The notes below the pieces were generated by a model, which searched no databases, was not told where the DNA came from, and was given only the letters and a program-made list of their open reading frames with translations. A program made the translations under genes and the position numbers. A stretch of 64,000 nucleotides of DNA from Dastarcus helophoroides. Its lineage: Eukaryota > Arthropoda > Insecta > Coleoptera > Bothrideridae. Position 1 is the first letter of the stretch, and each line of letters begins with the position of its first letter. Shown here piece by piece: positions 50,337 through 61,441 of this stretch. Where the stretch lies: NCBI GenBank assembly GCA_028583605.1, contig CM053327.1, positions 20,385,629-20,449,628 on the forward strand, given 5' to 3'.

Positions 50337-51087
50337 AACATATATATATACAGGGTGAATCACTAAGCGGGAATCGGTCTTTGGTAGGCGTATCGTTCAA
50401 AATATCGAATAATGTTTTGAATAAAAGTTATTCGAAATAAAGTTCTCCACAACTTAAAATTATTGCCAAATATGGCGGCCTTCCGGTTGCACCGGAAATG
50501 AACACAACTTTCTTATTTTAAATAGAACACCCTATGTATTTTTACATTTTTGGATTCCTTGTTAAAAATGAATATAAATTTATTAAGACGACATAGGCCC
50601 TTAGTTGAACCGTTTTCGCGTAATTTAATTTTTTTGGTTAAATTTGACGATTTCGGAGCTTGACGCCATTAACGATATTTTCCAAACGCAATGACTCAGA
50701 GTTGTGTGGCATACGGTTTTGGATTCAGGAAAAAATGAAGTATTTGTTTACGTCTTTGCTGTTAGCAAGATTTCTTAAATTTTTTCACATCCGTCGACTC
50801 AATTCTTCAGTTGTTCAAAAATGCATAACTTAATTTTTTCAAATGGAACCACCTATCTTGGATTATCTTATCGGATGCGAAATTAAATTACCTTTTTTTT
50901 GGTACCAGGCATTGCCACCTCCGTCTAATAATTTTTGAGAAATTTAGAATTTTGTAAAAATTTTAGTAATTTCGTATTATTGCGTTAGCCCTGGATGTCG
51001 CGGTTTTGTTTCGTCTCGTTTGTCCGGCAATAACTGACACTTTATCTCATTGTTGTCGCGAGGTCTTGGTATTAGTACTGAAAGACA

Positions 51088-52122
51088 ATGTTTTCTCAAG
51101 AAGGATTGGTCGATATGGTTTACGCCTTGGGCAGTGCTGACAGAAATCCATTTCTTGCCTCAAGAATTTATGCTCAACGCTTTGCCGATCGGAGACATCC
51201 AAATTCAGCGGCATTCGCTGAATTGAGAGAGAGGTTTGAGTGAACTGGTTGTACGAAATACGAGAAAAAGGAGCGTAGAAAACCAACGACGCATGAAGAA
51301 AACCAAGCTTTAGTAGCGGCTGCTGTTGTCCAAGATCCGCATTTAAGTGCCAGAATAATAAGCACGGAATTACAAATAAGTCAAACCTCGGTTTCACGAA
51401 TCTTGCGTAAAAATAAGTTTCATCCGTATCGTGTCCAACTAGTACAGGAACTCAATTAAGCTGATTTCAACAACCGAATGCAGTTTTGTAAGTGGGCGTT
51501 ACGAAAACTTTAAGAACAAAATGACTTTTTGGACAATGTACTATTTACCGACGAATGTACATTTCATAAGAATGGCTTTGTGGGAAGACACAACTCCAAT
51601 TACTACCACACTGAAAATCCTCATTGGATAAGGCCCTTAGACCATCATCATAGGTGGTCTCTGAATGTTTGGGGTGGTGTTATAAGATTTGTTGTCGGAC
51701 CACACTTCTTCAATGAACATTTGAATGCCAACAATTACTTGCATTTTTTGCAAAATCAATCGCCCGAAATGATAGACAATTTGCCTCTTGCTATCGTGCG
51801 GCAAATGTGGTTCCAACATGATGGGGCACCGGCACATTATGGAAGGGATGTAAGAGAGTTCCTCAATACACAATTCCCTAACAAGTGGATAGGAAGAGGA
51901 GGTCCAGGAGGTCCGTATTTACTAAGCCAGACTTTTTCTTGTGGGGTCATGTTAAGCGAGTTGTGCACCAGGAACCAGCACCGAGAAGACATGATGGACC
52001 GGGTTCGTGCTGCTTTCCAAAATATCAATGAAAACGTGTTGGTGGATGAGAAAAATTCTTTGCTACAGATACTGCGCATTTGCCATCGTGAAGCTGGTGG
52101 TTATGTTGAACATTTAATTTAA
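51088..52122 (+). pseudogene. Inactive DUF4817/DDE (IS630-Tc1-mariner) transposase
   Basis: The frame opens at ATG 51088 (MFSQEGLVDMVYALGSADRN), continues through an N-terminal DUF4817-like helix-turn-helix region (FADRRHPNSAAFAELRERF, NEQ/THEENQALVAAAVVQDPH) and closes at TAA 52120-52122 (345 codons). In-frame stops occur at 51241, 51457 and 51511; from 51529 to the end it is open. Catalytic motifs: LFTDECTF (first Asp) and WFQHDGAPAH (second Asp). The third-residue block is out of frame: between about 51915 and 51985 the reading has shifted, so KPDFFLWGHVKRVVHQEPAP appears in another frame, and REDMMDRVRAAF and the family-typical GGYVEHLI end return to frame. Hence three stops and a compensated frameshift pair, so not functional. 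Confidence 0.85.
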
Positions 52123-52439
52123 TGTTATTATTACCATTGTTTATGTATTCTTCTTAATATTTGTTGCAACTTACTGTTACCGATTTGTTTATTGTTTATT
52201 TACTTTCTTTAATGCTTTACACTGAAATCCAATGATGATTTTTATGATCGTGGTGTATCGTTTCTTTCCCACGCAGCGGTTCTTAAAAAATGTTTGTACA
52301 TTCGTCGGTAAATAGTACAATGTCCGAAACGGTCATTTTGTTCCTGCAGATTATGTAACGTCCATTCACACAACTGCATCGATTGTTAGTCAGCTTGATT
52401 GAGTTCTTGCACTAGCTAGGTGTGATACGGATGAAACTT

Positions 52440-52766
52440 GTTTTTACCCAACAATCATGAAACCGATTTTTGGCTTATTTATAATGTCACACTTATTCTT
52501 TTGGTTCTTAAGTGCGGATCTTGGACAACAACAGCCGCTACTAAAACTTGGTTTTCTTCATGCGCCGTTGGTTTTCTACGCTCCTTTTTCTTGTATTTCG
52601 TACTACCAGTTCGCTCAAACCTCTCTCTCAATTTAGCGAATGCCGCTAAATTTGGATGTCTCCAATGGATTTCTATCAGCACTGTCCAAGGCGTAAACCA
52701 TATCGACCAATTCTTCTTGAGAAAACATTGTCTTTCAGTACTAATACCAAGACCTCGCGACAACAA
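52440..52766 (-). pseudogene. Inverted second copy of the transposase N-terminus
   Basis: The minus-strand frame holds HPNLAAFAKLRERFERTGST, then KYKKKERRKPTAHEENQVLV and AAVVVQDPH, the same segment as in 51180-51350. Here the codon matching the TGA at 51241 is CGA. Homology continues leftwards to 52292, where codons matching the other two stops read CAA and CAG. Confidence 0.8.
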
Positions 52767-53443
52767 TGAGATAAACTGTCAGTTATTGCCGGACAAACGA
52801 GACGAAGCAAAACCGCGACATCCAGGGCTAAGGCGATAATACGAAATTAATTAAAATTTTTACAAAATTCTAAATTTCTCAAAATCTATTGGATCGAGGT
52901 GGCAATGCCTGGTACCAAAAAAAAGGTAATTTAATTTTGCATCCGATAAGATAATCCAAGATAGGTGGTTCCATTTGAAAAAATTAAGTTATGCATGTTT
53001 GAACAACTGAAGAATTGAGTCGACGGATGTGAAAAAATTTAAGAAATCTTGCTAACAGCAAAGACGTAAACAAATACTCCATTTTTTCCTGAATCCAAAA
53101 CCGTATGCTACACAACTCTGAGTCATTGCGTTTGGAAAATATCGTTAATGGCGTCAAGCTCCGAAATCGTCAAATTTAACCAAAAAAATTAAATTACGCG
53201 AAAACGGTTCAACTAAGGGCCTATGTCGTCTTGATAAATTCATATTCATTTTTAACAAGGAATCCAAAAATGTAAAAATACATAGGGTGTTCTATTTAAA
53301 ATAAGAAAGTTGTGTTCATTTCCGGTGCAACCGAAAGGCCGCCATATTTGGCAATAATTTTAAGTTGTGGAGAACTTTATTTCGAACAACTTTTATTCGA
53401 AACATTATTCGATATTTTAAACGATACGCCTACCAAAGACACT

Positions 53444-54115
53444 ACCTAGACTACAAACTCATGCAGCCCTCCAGGCGTGTAAAGTGAATCATAGGTAGCT
53501 GAACTACCAACAGTTGAAACACTGCCACCTAGCGAAGCGGTTGCTCTCTAGGAACAATTTCCCAGAAGACAAGGATTCTAATGCACAGACCAATAGGTTT
53601 GAACATTTATTAGATTCGAAGTTTGTGAATGTTTTAGTACTTACTTGTCGGAACATTTGTTAGCATTCGAGTTGGATATACCAAACTGACGAGATCTAAC
53701 AAGATCGAAACCAATATTTGGTTTTCAAACTTCGAATCTAATAAATGTTCTTCTAGGGACTTCCCTAGAGAGCAACCGCTTCGCTAGGTGGCAGTGTTTC
53801 ATTTCATTTGTTGGTAGTTCAGCTACCTATGATTCACTATACACGCCTGGAGGGCTGCATGAATTTGTAGTCTAGATTGCATTCTATTTGCATACGACAT
53901 TGTTGGCGATGGCCATAGTTTCTCTATGGACCAATAGGTGGTAGTACTAAGAGTCACTCGCTTGACGTCTGTGAATGTTTTAGTGCTTACTTGTCGGAAC
54001 ATTTGTTAGCATTCGAGTTGGATATATCAAACTGACGAGATCTAACAAGATCGAAACCGGTATTCGAATCTAATAAATGTTCAAACCTATTGGTGTCCGT
54101 GCATTAGAATCCTTA
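53444..54115. mobile_element. Nested inverted and direct repeats
   Basis: Inner pair: 53445-53555 and 53762-53877 are inverted (CATGCAGCCCTCCAGGCGTG, CTGCCACCTAGCGAAGCGG). Second pair: 53571-53621 and 54063-54113 are inverted (AAGGATTCTAATGCAC, GAACATTTATTAGATTCGAA). In addition 53624-53713 is repeated directly at 53971-54058 with few changes (TGTCGGAACATTTGTTAGCA). No coding capacity. Reads as one non-autonomous foldback inserted into another, abutting the truncated mariner arm. Confidence 0.7.
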
Positions 54116-54119
54116 CATT

Positions 54120-55290
54120 TTTCAAGTCAAAACCGGAATATTTCTACAGAAGGAGGCATCAAGGAACGTAACGTTGGAAGGTTTTAAATAACGATAAAAA
54201 ATGTATCACTATTTAGGCTATTGATAATTCTAGAGTTAAAAATAAAATGTTTTAAATTTGTTAAAAATGTACATTACTTATTACTTTATTACCCGACCCA
54301 ATAATTTTCTGAAAGTCCATGTGGAATAAAACATCATTTTCTGTGAGAGAGCGAGGTGTATTGGTGTACCTACTATATCCAATTTGTGGTTGAATAATTT
54401 CACAATATCATTTTCTAATTTTAACATTAAAACGGTAGGTAACATTGAAAAATTTTAATACTTTTGTTTGAAAACAAAACATGTTGCCTTTCCTTTTGTT
54501 TGTAGAACCAATACACTTTCTTTGGAAGCTATCCATTGCTTGTCGAAGACGCTTACATTATTGTTAAATTCAGCAACTATATAGTAGTCTTAGTGCAACA
54601 GTTTTGGCAACCCTTACCTTTAACCATCATAACAACAGAGGAATAAAAAATTGCAATTTTTTTAGCGTGTCAGATAAATTAATATATCTTGCTTTCTTAT
54701 TTTACCTTTCACTGTATGCCGCTTACTTAATTTTTTTAAGTACACAATCTACCATGATTATCTTTTTTCGAAAATACTTCTATACCCTTTCTCATACGAT
54801 TCGCAGACTTTTTAACTTGGGTGAGTCTTCTTTTCAAAGCCCCAGCTTATTAGTACGTTGAAATATACTACTGTTTTTTTTTAAATTTCGGTAACTTTTT
54901 CTTTTTTACAACATGGCATTCTCCATATTCTCAGTCAATAACCTTCATTTGAATAGGAAGGAATAGCGTAAATTGTTTTCCTTTATTTTCAAAGCGTCAT
55001 TTTAGAAATTAGTTTTGTTTTGGCTTTTTCTTTTTTTTTTTAACTTTAAGTCTATCTTTTTCATTTACTCTGTAACTTTAAATTCATTATTCTTCATGCC
55101 TTAATAACTGATTTCTCTGTTTCTCTTTTTTTCTTTAATACTTGTTTTTTTTCGCTGAGACAAATGTGCCCATGAGAAATCGTCTTATCAAAGCTCGGAC
55201 ATAACGAGATGATCGTTTCCGGAGTTATTAACCATAAGTTTAGCCCTATCAAAAACCGCCCAATGCTTCTAAAGAAATTTCACTTTAAAA
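54120..55290. other. Intergenic, no recognised gene
   Basis: AT-rich with T-rich runs; the longest frame (85 codons, 54604-54861) has a Phe/Tyr/Leu-rich composition expected of T-rich DNA and no motif. Nothing else seen. Confidence 0.5.
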
Positions 55291-55298
55291 ATGCTTGC

Positions 55299-55378
55299 TT
55301 GGCACCGAGGTTTAAACCCGCGACCTATTAAACTTATCAGCGAAATAAGCAATCCTAACCAATTGAGCTATACGGATG
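55299..55378 (-). repeat. tRNA-Ile-like sequence, probably SINE head
   Basis: On the minus strand an A box TAGCTCAATTGG (55359-55370) and a B box GGTCGCGGGTTTAAACC (around 55309-55323) stand at tRNA spacing. Between them is an intact 5-bp anticodon stem CTTAT/ATAAG (55333-55349) with a 7-base loop. The T-arm side (GGTCGCGGGTT) resembles eukaryotic tRNA-Ile. The acceptor ends do not pair and the D stem is broken, so it is not a functional tRNA; a tRNA-derived SINE or pseudogene is likely. Confidence 0.5.
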
Positions 55379-55399
55379 ATTAATTGATTATATATAATT

Positions 55400-58300
55400 G
55401 TAGTAGAATCACTGTACAGTACAAGAGTGAGTACTACATTAGTTTACACAACAAACAAAGTTTTAGCACGATTAACGGACCTGTTATGAGTTAATCGTGG
55501 GGGCACAGTAAGCGAAATCTTCAGTGCTGCAGGGCTAACCCACTCCAAATGAATAATAATAATGTATTTTGTCTTTTTAATGCCTTTTGTAACTGATTTT
55601 TGCCTAATTTATCATTTTGCTCGCCTTTTCTACTTTACTTGATTGTGCCTAAAATCCGGTCTTTAGCAATATCTCTCGTTTATTACGCTTCACTGGCATA
55701 TTTCGAATAACTTTTTAGCTTGTTAATGATAAATATATATTTGACATAAGTATGTAAAATTTTGGGACGAATATGGTTCAAGGCCTAAAATACACTATGC
55801 AATTTTGCCACTCAGCAACTGTACCGAACTCAAAACGATCTTCTCACATTTAAAAGCTCGGCAGGTCTGGCTTATGTATGTATACAGTATAAATACATCT
55901 ACAGAAAAGGGTATAACAGTAAATATTTTAATCCACTAATCTATTAAACTTTGTCGGTGTTTAGTGTCTAATTACAGTTATTTTTTAATTTTTATGATAA
56001 AATTGGCACAAAGAAAATTATTTGTAATTATAAACGGTTGTGATTTACATTCAACCTCAGTACTTTTAATGGTCAAGATAACGTTGGTTGACCCAGGTAC
56101 TAACGAGCATTAGTATGAAAACACATGTACACTCTTCGGAAAGTGCGGGACAAATTATATAGGAAGAAATTGTATTTATATGTAGAAATTGCACGATCTT
56201 TCTCGACTGGAAATCTTCTTTATATTATCACAACTTTATAAGTATGTAGGTTTGTAGATCGATAGCCGGTACTGATACTGAAGGTTGTTCTTAAGTTGCA
56301 CTATATCTGCACAAATTCAAAGGTAACTTTCAACAACATTTCGTAAATATTTTTAGCGATTTATAACATCCAAAAATACCATTGAAGTATTATTTTTCAT
56401 TATGAATTACAACGATCTCACATATCTGAAAATTCATCGTTTATTTCACGATCATACAGTCTGACCAAAAAATATTGAGGTGAAAATATACTTTTATTAA
56501 ATTAATATATTTGAGCATAAAAACTGTTTGTGTCTGATTTTTCTCGTTTTCATAAATATGTTTTGACCTAAAATTCATGAAACTCAGTTGCAGGTGACAA
56601 ATAAATGTGTATCAATTGTTTTTTATATCTTGCTTTTCTTTAAAAATACTCAATTTCATGACTGAATTTTTCGATAAATACTTTCTATAGTCTGGTCAAA
56701 GTGGTCAAAATTAAAACAACATGATTCTTATTCTGCACATCATATACCGTCAGTCGCAACTAACATAACAGATCAATAGAAAATCGTAATAATTGTTCGT
56801 TAAAATACTATCGGTAAAATTTGAGCCAAGATATTTAAAAGTCAACCAGTTTAATAAATTGTTAACAGTTTACATTTACTCAACAACAGTCACAGTAAAC
56901 GTTAAAAAATTAATCACTATCTTATGTAAATTACAACTATTAATGCTTCTGGGAAGGTCCTGAAAATCGCAGTCTCAATTAAATTACATCTAATTATTCT
57001 AGAAAGTTATGTTTGGCTACAATTTCGAAGGATAATCTTCCAGCGAATGGAAGCTCAATGGTGTCACATTAATAATTTAAATGAAATTGAATTAATATAT
57101 ATCATTTTCATTTTCTCTTAGATATGACATGCATAATAGATGTTTAAGGTTTTGTATATAATATTGATAGAAGAAAGTGAAATAGCTCATTTGTTAAAAA
57201 TTGCCTAATTTAGTAGAAAGCATTGAAGAGAATCTGGCCAAGCATATGGAATCTTCTTTAAGCATGATTTAATGACATGTACTTGGTCAAAATATTTAAA
57301 ATTCTTGCGAACATTATTTAAAGTATGCTGTCCTCGCAAGTGCACAATACCGTGGTCCTTGAAAGAATACAGTCGAAACAGCCTTGGAAGGAGATCACTG
57401 GGTCAAGTTTACTTATAAGGTTCGAAACAGGTTTATTATATTGACCGGCAGATTCACCATATAAATGTGATGCTAATTATAACACACACCACACACATTT
57501 TTTACCTTCTATAAAAAATAATATTTCAAAACGTGGGTGCACGAATTCAGGGATAGCTAAAGGCTGACAGTAAACTTTTAGTCAAAAGTGGTGAGCTTCT
57601 ATCAGAGAAAAAAAATGATCGATATTAAAGACAATGATTATAAATTAACGTATGTAATAAAACTTTTCTAAAAAAAATCTGAGCGCAATATAAAAAAAAT
57701 AATAAAGTGTGTACGAAGAATTTATTAAAGAAGTTTTTCCTTAGAATTTAATTAACAGACAACAATATTATGATTATTTATAAAACCATTACTTAAACAA
57801 AAAGAACAAAATTATCAATTAAAAAAAGTTATTTTATTAAATGTTCCGCTTAGCATCACTTGCTAACGAATAAATCGAAGCATTTCGGGTATTATCTGAA
57901 AGAATTCTTCAGCAAGTCGCCAACAACATTAATTTCTTGCACCAAATTAATTTTATATGGGTGATACTTAGGAATATTTAAGATTGGGTGGCAAGTAAGT
58001 ACAGAATTTCTAAATTACTTGCAAGTGTTCTGAGATTCAAATTTGGTTTCAGTGCCATGTTCCCCATGACCGCTTCTGGTTACCGTAATTAAAAAGGGTT
58101 CACATTGATGCCTTCAGTTTGGAACCGATTCATTTTACGAAAATTTACTGAATGCACCAACGTGTTTTAGTCAGGCTGCCTGCCGAGCACTCATTATTCT
58201 TCTAGAAGAAACTAATTATTTCCACTTTTCAGCAATTGTAAAAGGATTTTTCCAAATCGGAACTCAATCGACCCTGTGGTGATTTTAAGGGATTTTTATT

Positions 58301-58600
58301 GCCTCGTTTAAAGTAAAACAGGTAAAAAAAATTGAAGTGATAATGGGAAGTTTTGATATTGACATATAAACCAAAAACCAAAACAAATTTTTTATGGAAA
58401 AATTGTTGAAGAATGTCGTCAAGTAACGCCCAAAATGTTCGTTCGGAAGTAAAGCGAAGATTTTATTACTGTATGGATCAGAGGAAAACCAATTTTATCA
58501 TTTAATGGAAAAATATTCGTTCACTCATCACTGATACTTTTATTATTCTTTAAATGATGATTTTATTGTCACATTCAAACCTAAATTTAAGAATTCGTGT
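55400..58600. other. Intergenic, no recognised gene
   Basis: Three kilobases of AT-rich DNA without frames long enough to be listed and without recognised repeats. Confidence 0.5.
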
Positions 58601-58603
58601 ATC

Positions 58604-58783
58604 ATTGTAAGCAGAATTGAAAAAGTTTTAAATAAGGTGTCACTCAATGTAGGGTGCCATTTACAACTTAAGGAGTAGCTTGCAAGGCACTAAAACTTAC
58701 GCTCTTATATGTTCCCCTGGAACAGGCTTCTTTGGTTTTTCTTTTAATTCTGATATTATGCAAAATTTTTACTGAACACCCGG
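58604..58783. repeat. Dispersed repeat, copy 1
   Basis: GCAGAATTGAAAAAGTTTTAA, then AGGTGTCACTCAAT, GGCACTAAAACTTACG, TTCCCCTGGAA, and CTGAACACCCGGTATATAA at the end. It matches 60163-60388 in the same order and orientation. The CACCCGG-TA end resembles ends of other TA-flanked elements here. Confidence 0.55.
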
Positions 58784-58810
58784 TATATAAGTTAATATAA
58801 ATATATGTAT

Positions 58811-58836
58811 AATATAATAATAATAATAATAATAAC
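58811..58836. repeat. (TAA)n microsatellite
   Basis: About eight tandem TAA units with one irregular unit. Confidence 0.8.
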
Positions 58837-59465
58837 AATACTCTCGTAATATGTTGTCCACCTGCTATTTCCTGTTTATATCAGTTTCTCGAATAAAGAA
58901 TAACTTTCATATTTACTTAATAATTTAATGTTTTTGTTGTCAAGAAATCGCATTCGTGACCTTTTAAACCGAAAGTGTTGCAAAAACATTATGCATTTTC
59001 TAATGCATCATTCAACAGCTTAAGTTTCTACGAAATTTGTTGTCAAATTAACATATTAAAATAAGGTATCAATATAACCAGAGTTTATTTAAGTAAGAGC
59101 TTCTGGCAAAAAGAAAATTCGTTTTTTTTTTACTTTCACGCTTGTTCTAATAAAATAATTATGTATAGTATATAAATTCGGCAATTATAAATGATGAGTT
59201 TTCTATAACATTTAGCCTGAAGCTAAATGAATTCTTGCATAATATTTTACTAATCTCTAGAGTACCATGATAGTCAAGATTTTATTAACTATACATTTTA
59301 TTTTATTTTTTAACCCTTAACGAGCTCATATCAGAGAAATAAGCACCCGGCAATCAGCAACTGGCAATAACCAACAAGCAACTTTATTTTGGGTAGCTCT
59401 CAACACTGAAATGAATAGTGCCTGCGAATTTTTTCCAATGATGTCATCATTCGTAGTGGTTATTA

Positions 59466-59772
59466 AGACATTGAGAAAGACATAATTTTGGTGGAACGGA
59501 CTAGTCCTTGCTTATCTTCAAAAATTGAAATACAAATCTTGTTCCCTCAAACCAAGAAAGATTAAAAAACACAAAAGAGGTTGCTCTAACGCGTTTCGAC
59601 AGCCAAGCTATCATCTTCCAAGAGATACTCTGAAGAGAGTATCTTCAGAGAGATACCCCGAAGAGAGCATCTCTCTGAAGATGATAGCTTGGCTATCGAA
59701 ATGCGTTAGAGCAATCTCTGTTGTATTTTTTAATCTTTCTTGGTTTCAGGGGACAAGATTTGTATTTCAATT
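59466..59772. mobile_element. Inverted pair of hammerhead-bearing Penelope-type repeats
   Basis: Left arm 59485-59620 and right arm 59671-59770 are inverted copies of the repeat seen at 4984-5100, joined through a centre rich in CTCTGAAGA and its inverse (59629-59651). The right arm (plus strand) has CTGAAGA 59675-59681, stem GATAGC/GCTATC (59683-59688 with 59692-59697), GAAA 59698-59701, and outer pairing CTCT (59671-59674) with AGAG (59708-59711). The left arm (minus strand) has GATAGC/GCTGTC and GAAACGCG, but a decayed first box (TGGAAGA). The sequence beyond (TTTCAATTTTTGAAGATAA, GGACTAGTCCGTTCC) equals that after the 5-kb copy. No ORF of a Penelope RT is visible. Confidence 0.6.
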
Positions 59773-60162
59773 ATCGAGGAAGAAATACACGTAAAAATAT
59801 TGGATTCGTCCATAACTTCAAGATTTGTAAGTCTTTAAAAAATCTCTCATTTACTATGATCTTCACGGGGATAGTTATAAAGTACACAGACACCTCTCCA
59901 CTAATTCAAAGATTTTAATAAAAATTCGCAGAACCGTCTGACATTTTTTCTTTTATAATAAAGCAACAAAATTGTTTGAAAACAAAGTTCTGTCTTTATA
60001 AGTATTGCTACTGAAGAGCAACATTTTTGCTTTTCAACAGAGCATCGTATCGCCCACAACGTAGATTGCTCTTGCCAGTTGCAGTTACTCATTGCTCCGG
60101 TGTCAGAACCACTTTAAGGAAAATATGGTCTGGAATACAAGGAAAGGTCCGGAAGTGAGCTG

Positions 60163-60388
60163 ATTGTGAGTAGAATTGAAAAAGATTTTAAATGAGGCGT
60201 CACTCAATATATGATATTATTTAAGATTTATGGGTATTTTAACCCCTGTTTAGAGAGCACCTTCCAAGACACCAGAACTTAAGCCATTAGGTGTTCACCT
60301 GGAAAAAAAATTGACCTGTCACGGGTTCTTTTCTTTATCTTTTAATTGCGACATTTTCCAAGTGGAAAGTTTCTACTGAAACATCCTG
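60163..60388. repeat. Dispersed repeat, copy 2
   Basis: Diverged second copy of 58604-58783, same orientation: GTAGAATTGAAAAAGATTTTA, GGCGTCACTCAAT, CACCAGAACTTAAG, TTCACCTGGAA, and the end CTGAAACATCCTGTA. It contains an extra segment of about 45 bp. Confidence 0.55.
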
Positions 60389-60691
60389 TAGATAACACTG
60401 TTAGTAATAATTGATAGACATTTGGAGAAACCCTATAGAAAAGCAATTGACCGAGGAAATAGTTTAAATCAAAAGATCTTAATAACAAAGCAATTTCTGT
60501 AGTTCTGTTGACACAAATAATTTATTAAAACGTTTGTGGTACCTGATATGTGTTTGAAGTTGCCCCATTTTGTTGGAAATATCCTTTTCAATTGACACCA
60601 TCATGAAGTTCGCCAGTGAGTAGCTGAAAAATTTTGTGATGACAATTTCCTGCTCTATTTTGCCTAATTAGAATATATTTTTATCGCATGA

Positions 60692-60955
60692 TTCATATTT
60701 GTTAACTTGAAAAGAGAGTTATCATATGAGCCTTGTTTGTTGCCATTCCTACCCAAACCCCCATTTTGTGTGGATGTAAAATCTCCTACCATTGCTAGTC
60801 ATCCAGACTCAATATTTTATGAATATGTAGAAGAAAATAATTTTATAAAGGATTTCCCTTTGCCTCTAATACCCCGTTACAAAACTTGTACAAACGAAAC
60901 GTTAAAGGTTGAGAGCGGCATTTGGCAAATCAAAAATAAAAGAATCAATAAGTAA
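60692..60955 (+). other. Unassigned open frame, possible exon
   Basis: An open stretch of over 80 codons without ATG at its start reads RELSYEPCLLPFLPKPPFCV, then SPTIASHPDSIFYEYVEENN and FPLPLIPRYKTCTNETLKVE, ending in TAA 60953-60955. Composition (Pro, Tyr, acidic residues, no homopolymers) is more protein-like than other frames nearby. I see no known motif, no strong acceptor and no neighbour exon. It could be a relic of a transposon or of a host gene. Confidence 0.2.
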
Positions 60956-61441
60956 TAACATGTCTCTTTTGCTACTTGTTCGAACAAAAATTCGCAGGAC
61001 AATTTATGTCCTTTTTTTTGTAATATTCGATACTTATGATATCAGATATTTTCTTTCTTTTAGTGGTGTCCAAGCATGAAATTTTAAAGCATGTGTTACT
61101 GCATTTTTATATACTCAGTGTAGTATAAATAATGAAAAGCATTATAAAAATAAAAATAATTTCAAAATAATTAAATAGTGCATCCAATAATGTTCATACA
61201 ATATTTTATATTTTGTGGGATGCTTGAAAACACATGTAGCTTATCCGGCCAGTGTAATTTATGCCAAACAAATAATTAAACGCCGTTTGTAGCAATGTAG
61301 CTAACGACATTCTTGAACTTGAAGAGGAACAAAATTGCAGTTATTTGTTGAATAAATATCAACAATTTTATTTAAATCAGATAATTTAGAAAATTGAAAA
61401 CCAAATATGCTTGATACAAGAAATGGACAGCGTTGTAGAGG

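Larger units (their letters stand above)
50351..53440. mobile_element. mariner-family element with duplicated inverted 5' half
   Basis: Starts after TATATATATA with CAGGGTGAATCACTAAGCGG. The segment 50377-51568 (5' leader and first part of the transposase) is repeated inverted at 52292-53439, so 1.2-kb arms flank a 720-bp loop holding the second half of the transposase. The right arm stops inside CCTACCAAAGAC, 26 bases before the expected end, at a junction with the next repeat. The arms remain similar across leader, start codon and coding region. Because Tc1/mariner TIRs do not normally contain coding sequence, this looks like a rearranged, head-to-head element rather than a normal long-TIR one. 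Confidence 0.85.

Noticed and set aside
51047..52079. Minus-strand frames of 63-116 codons opposite the transposase
   Set aside because: They are antisense shadows of the transposase copy on the plus strand.
55299..55378. Functional tRNA gene
   Set aside because: The acceptor stem does not pair and the D stem is broken.
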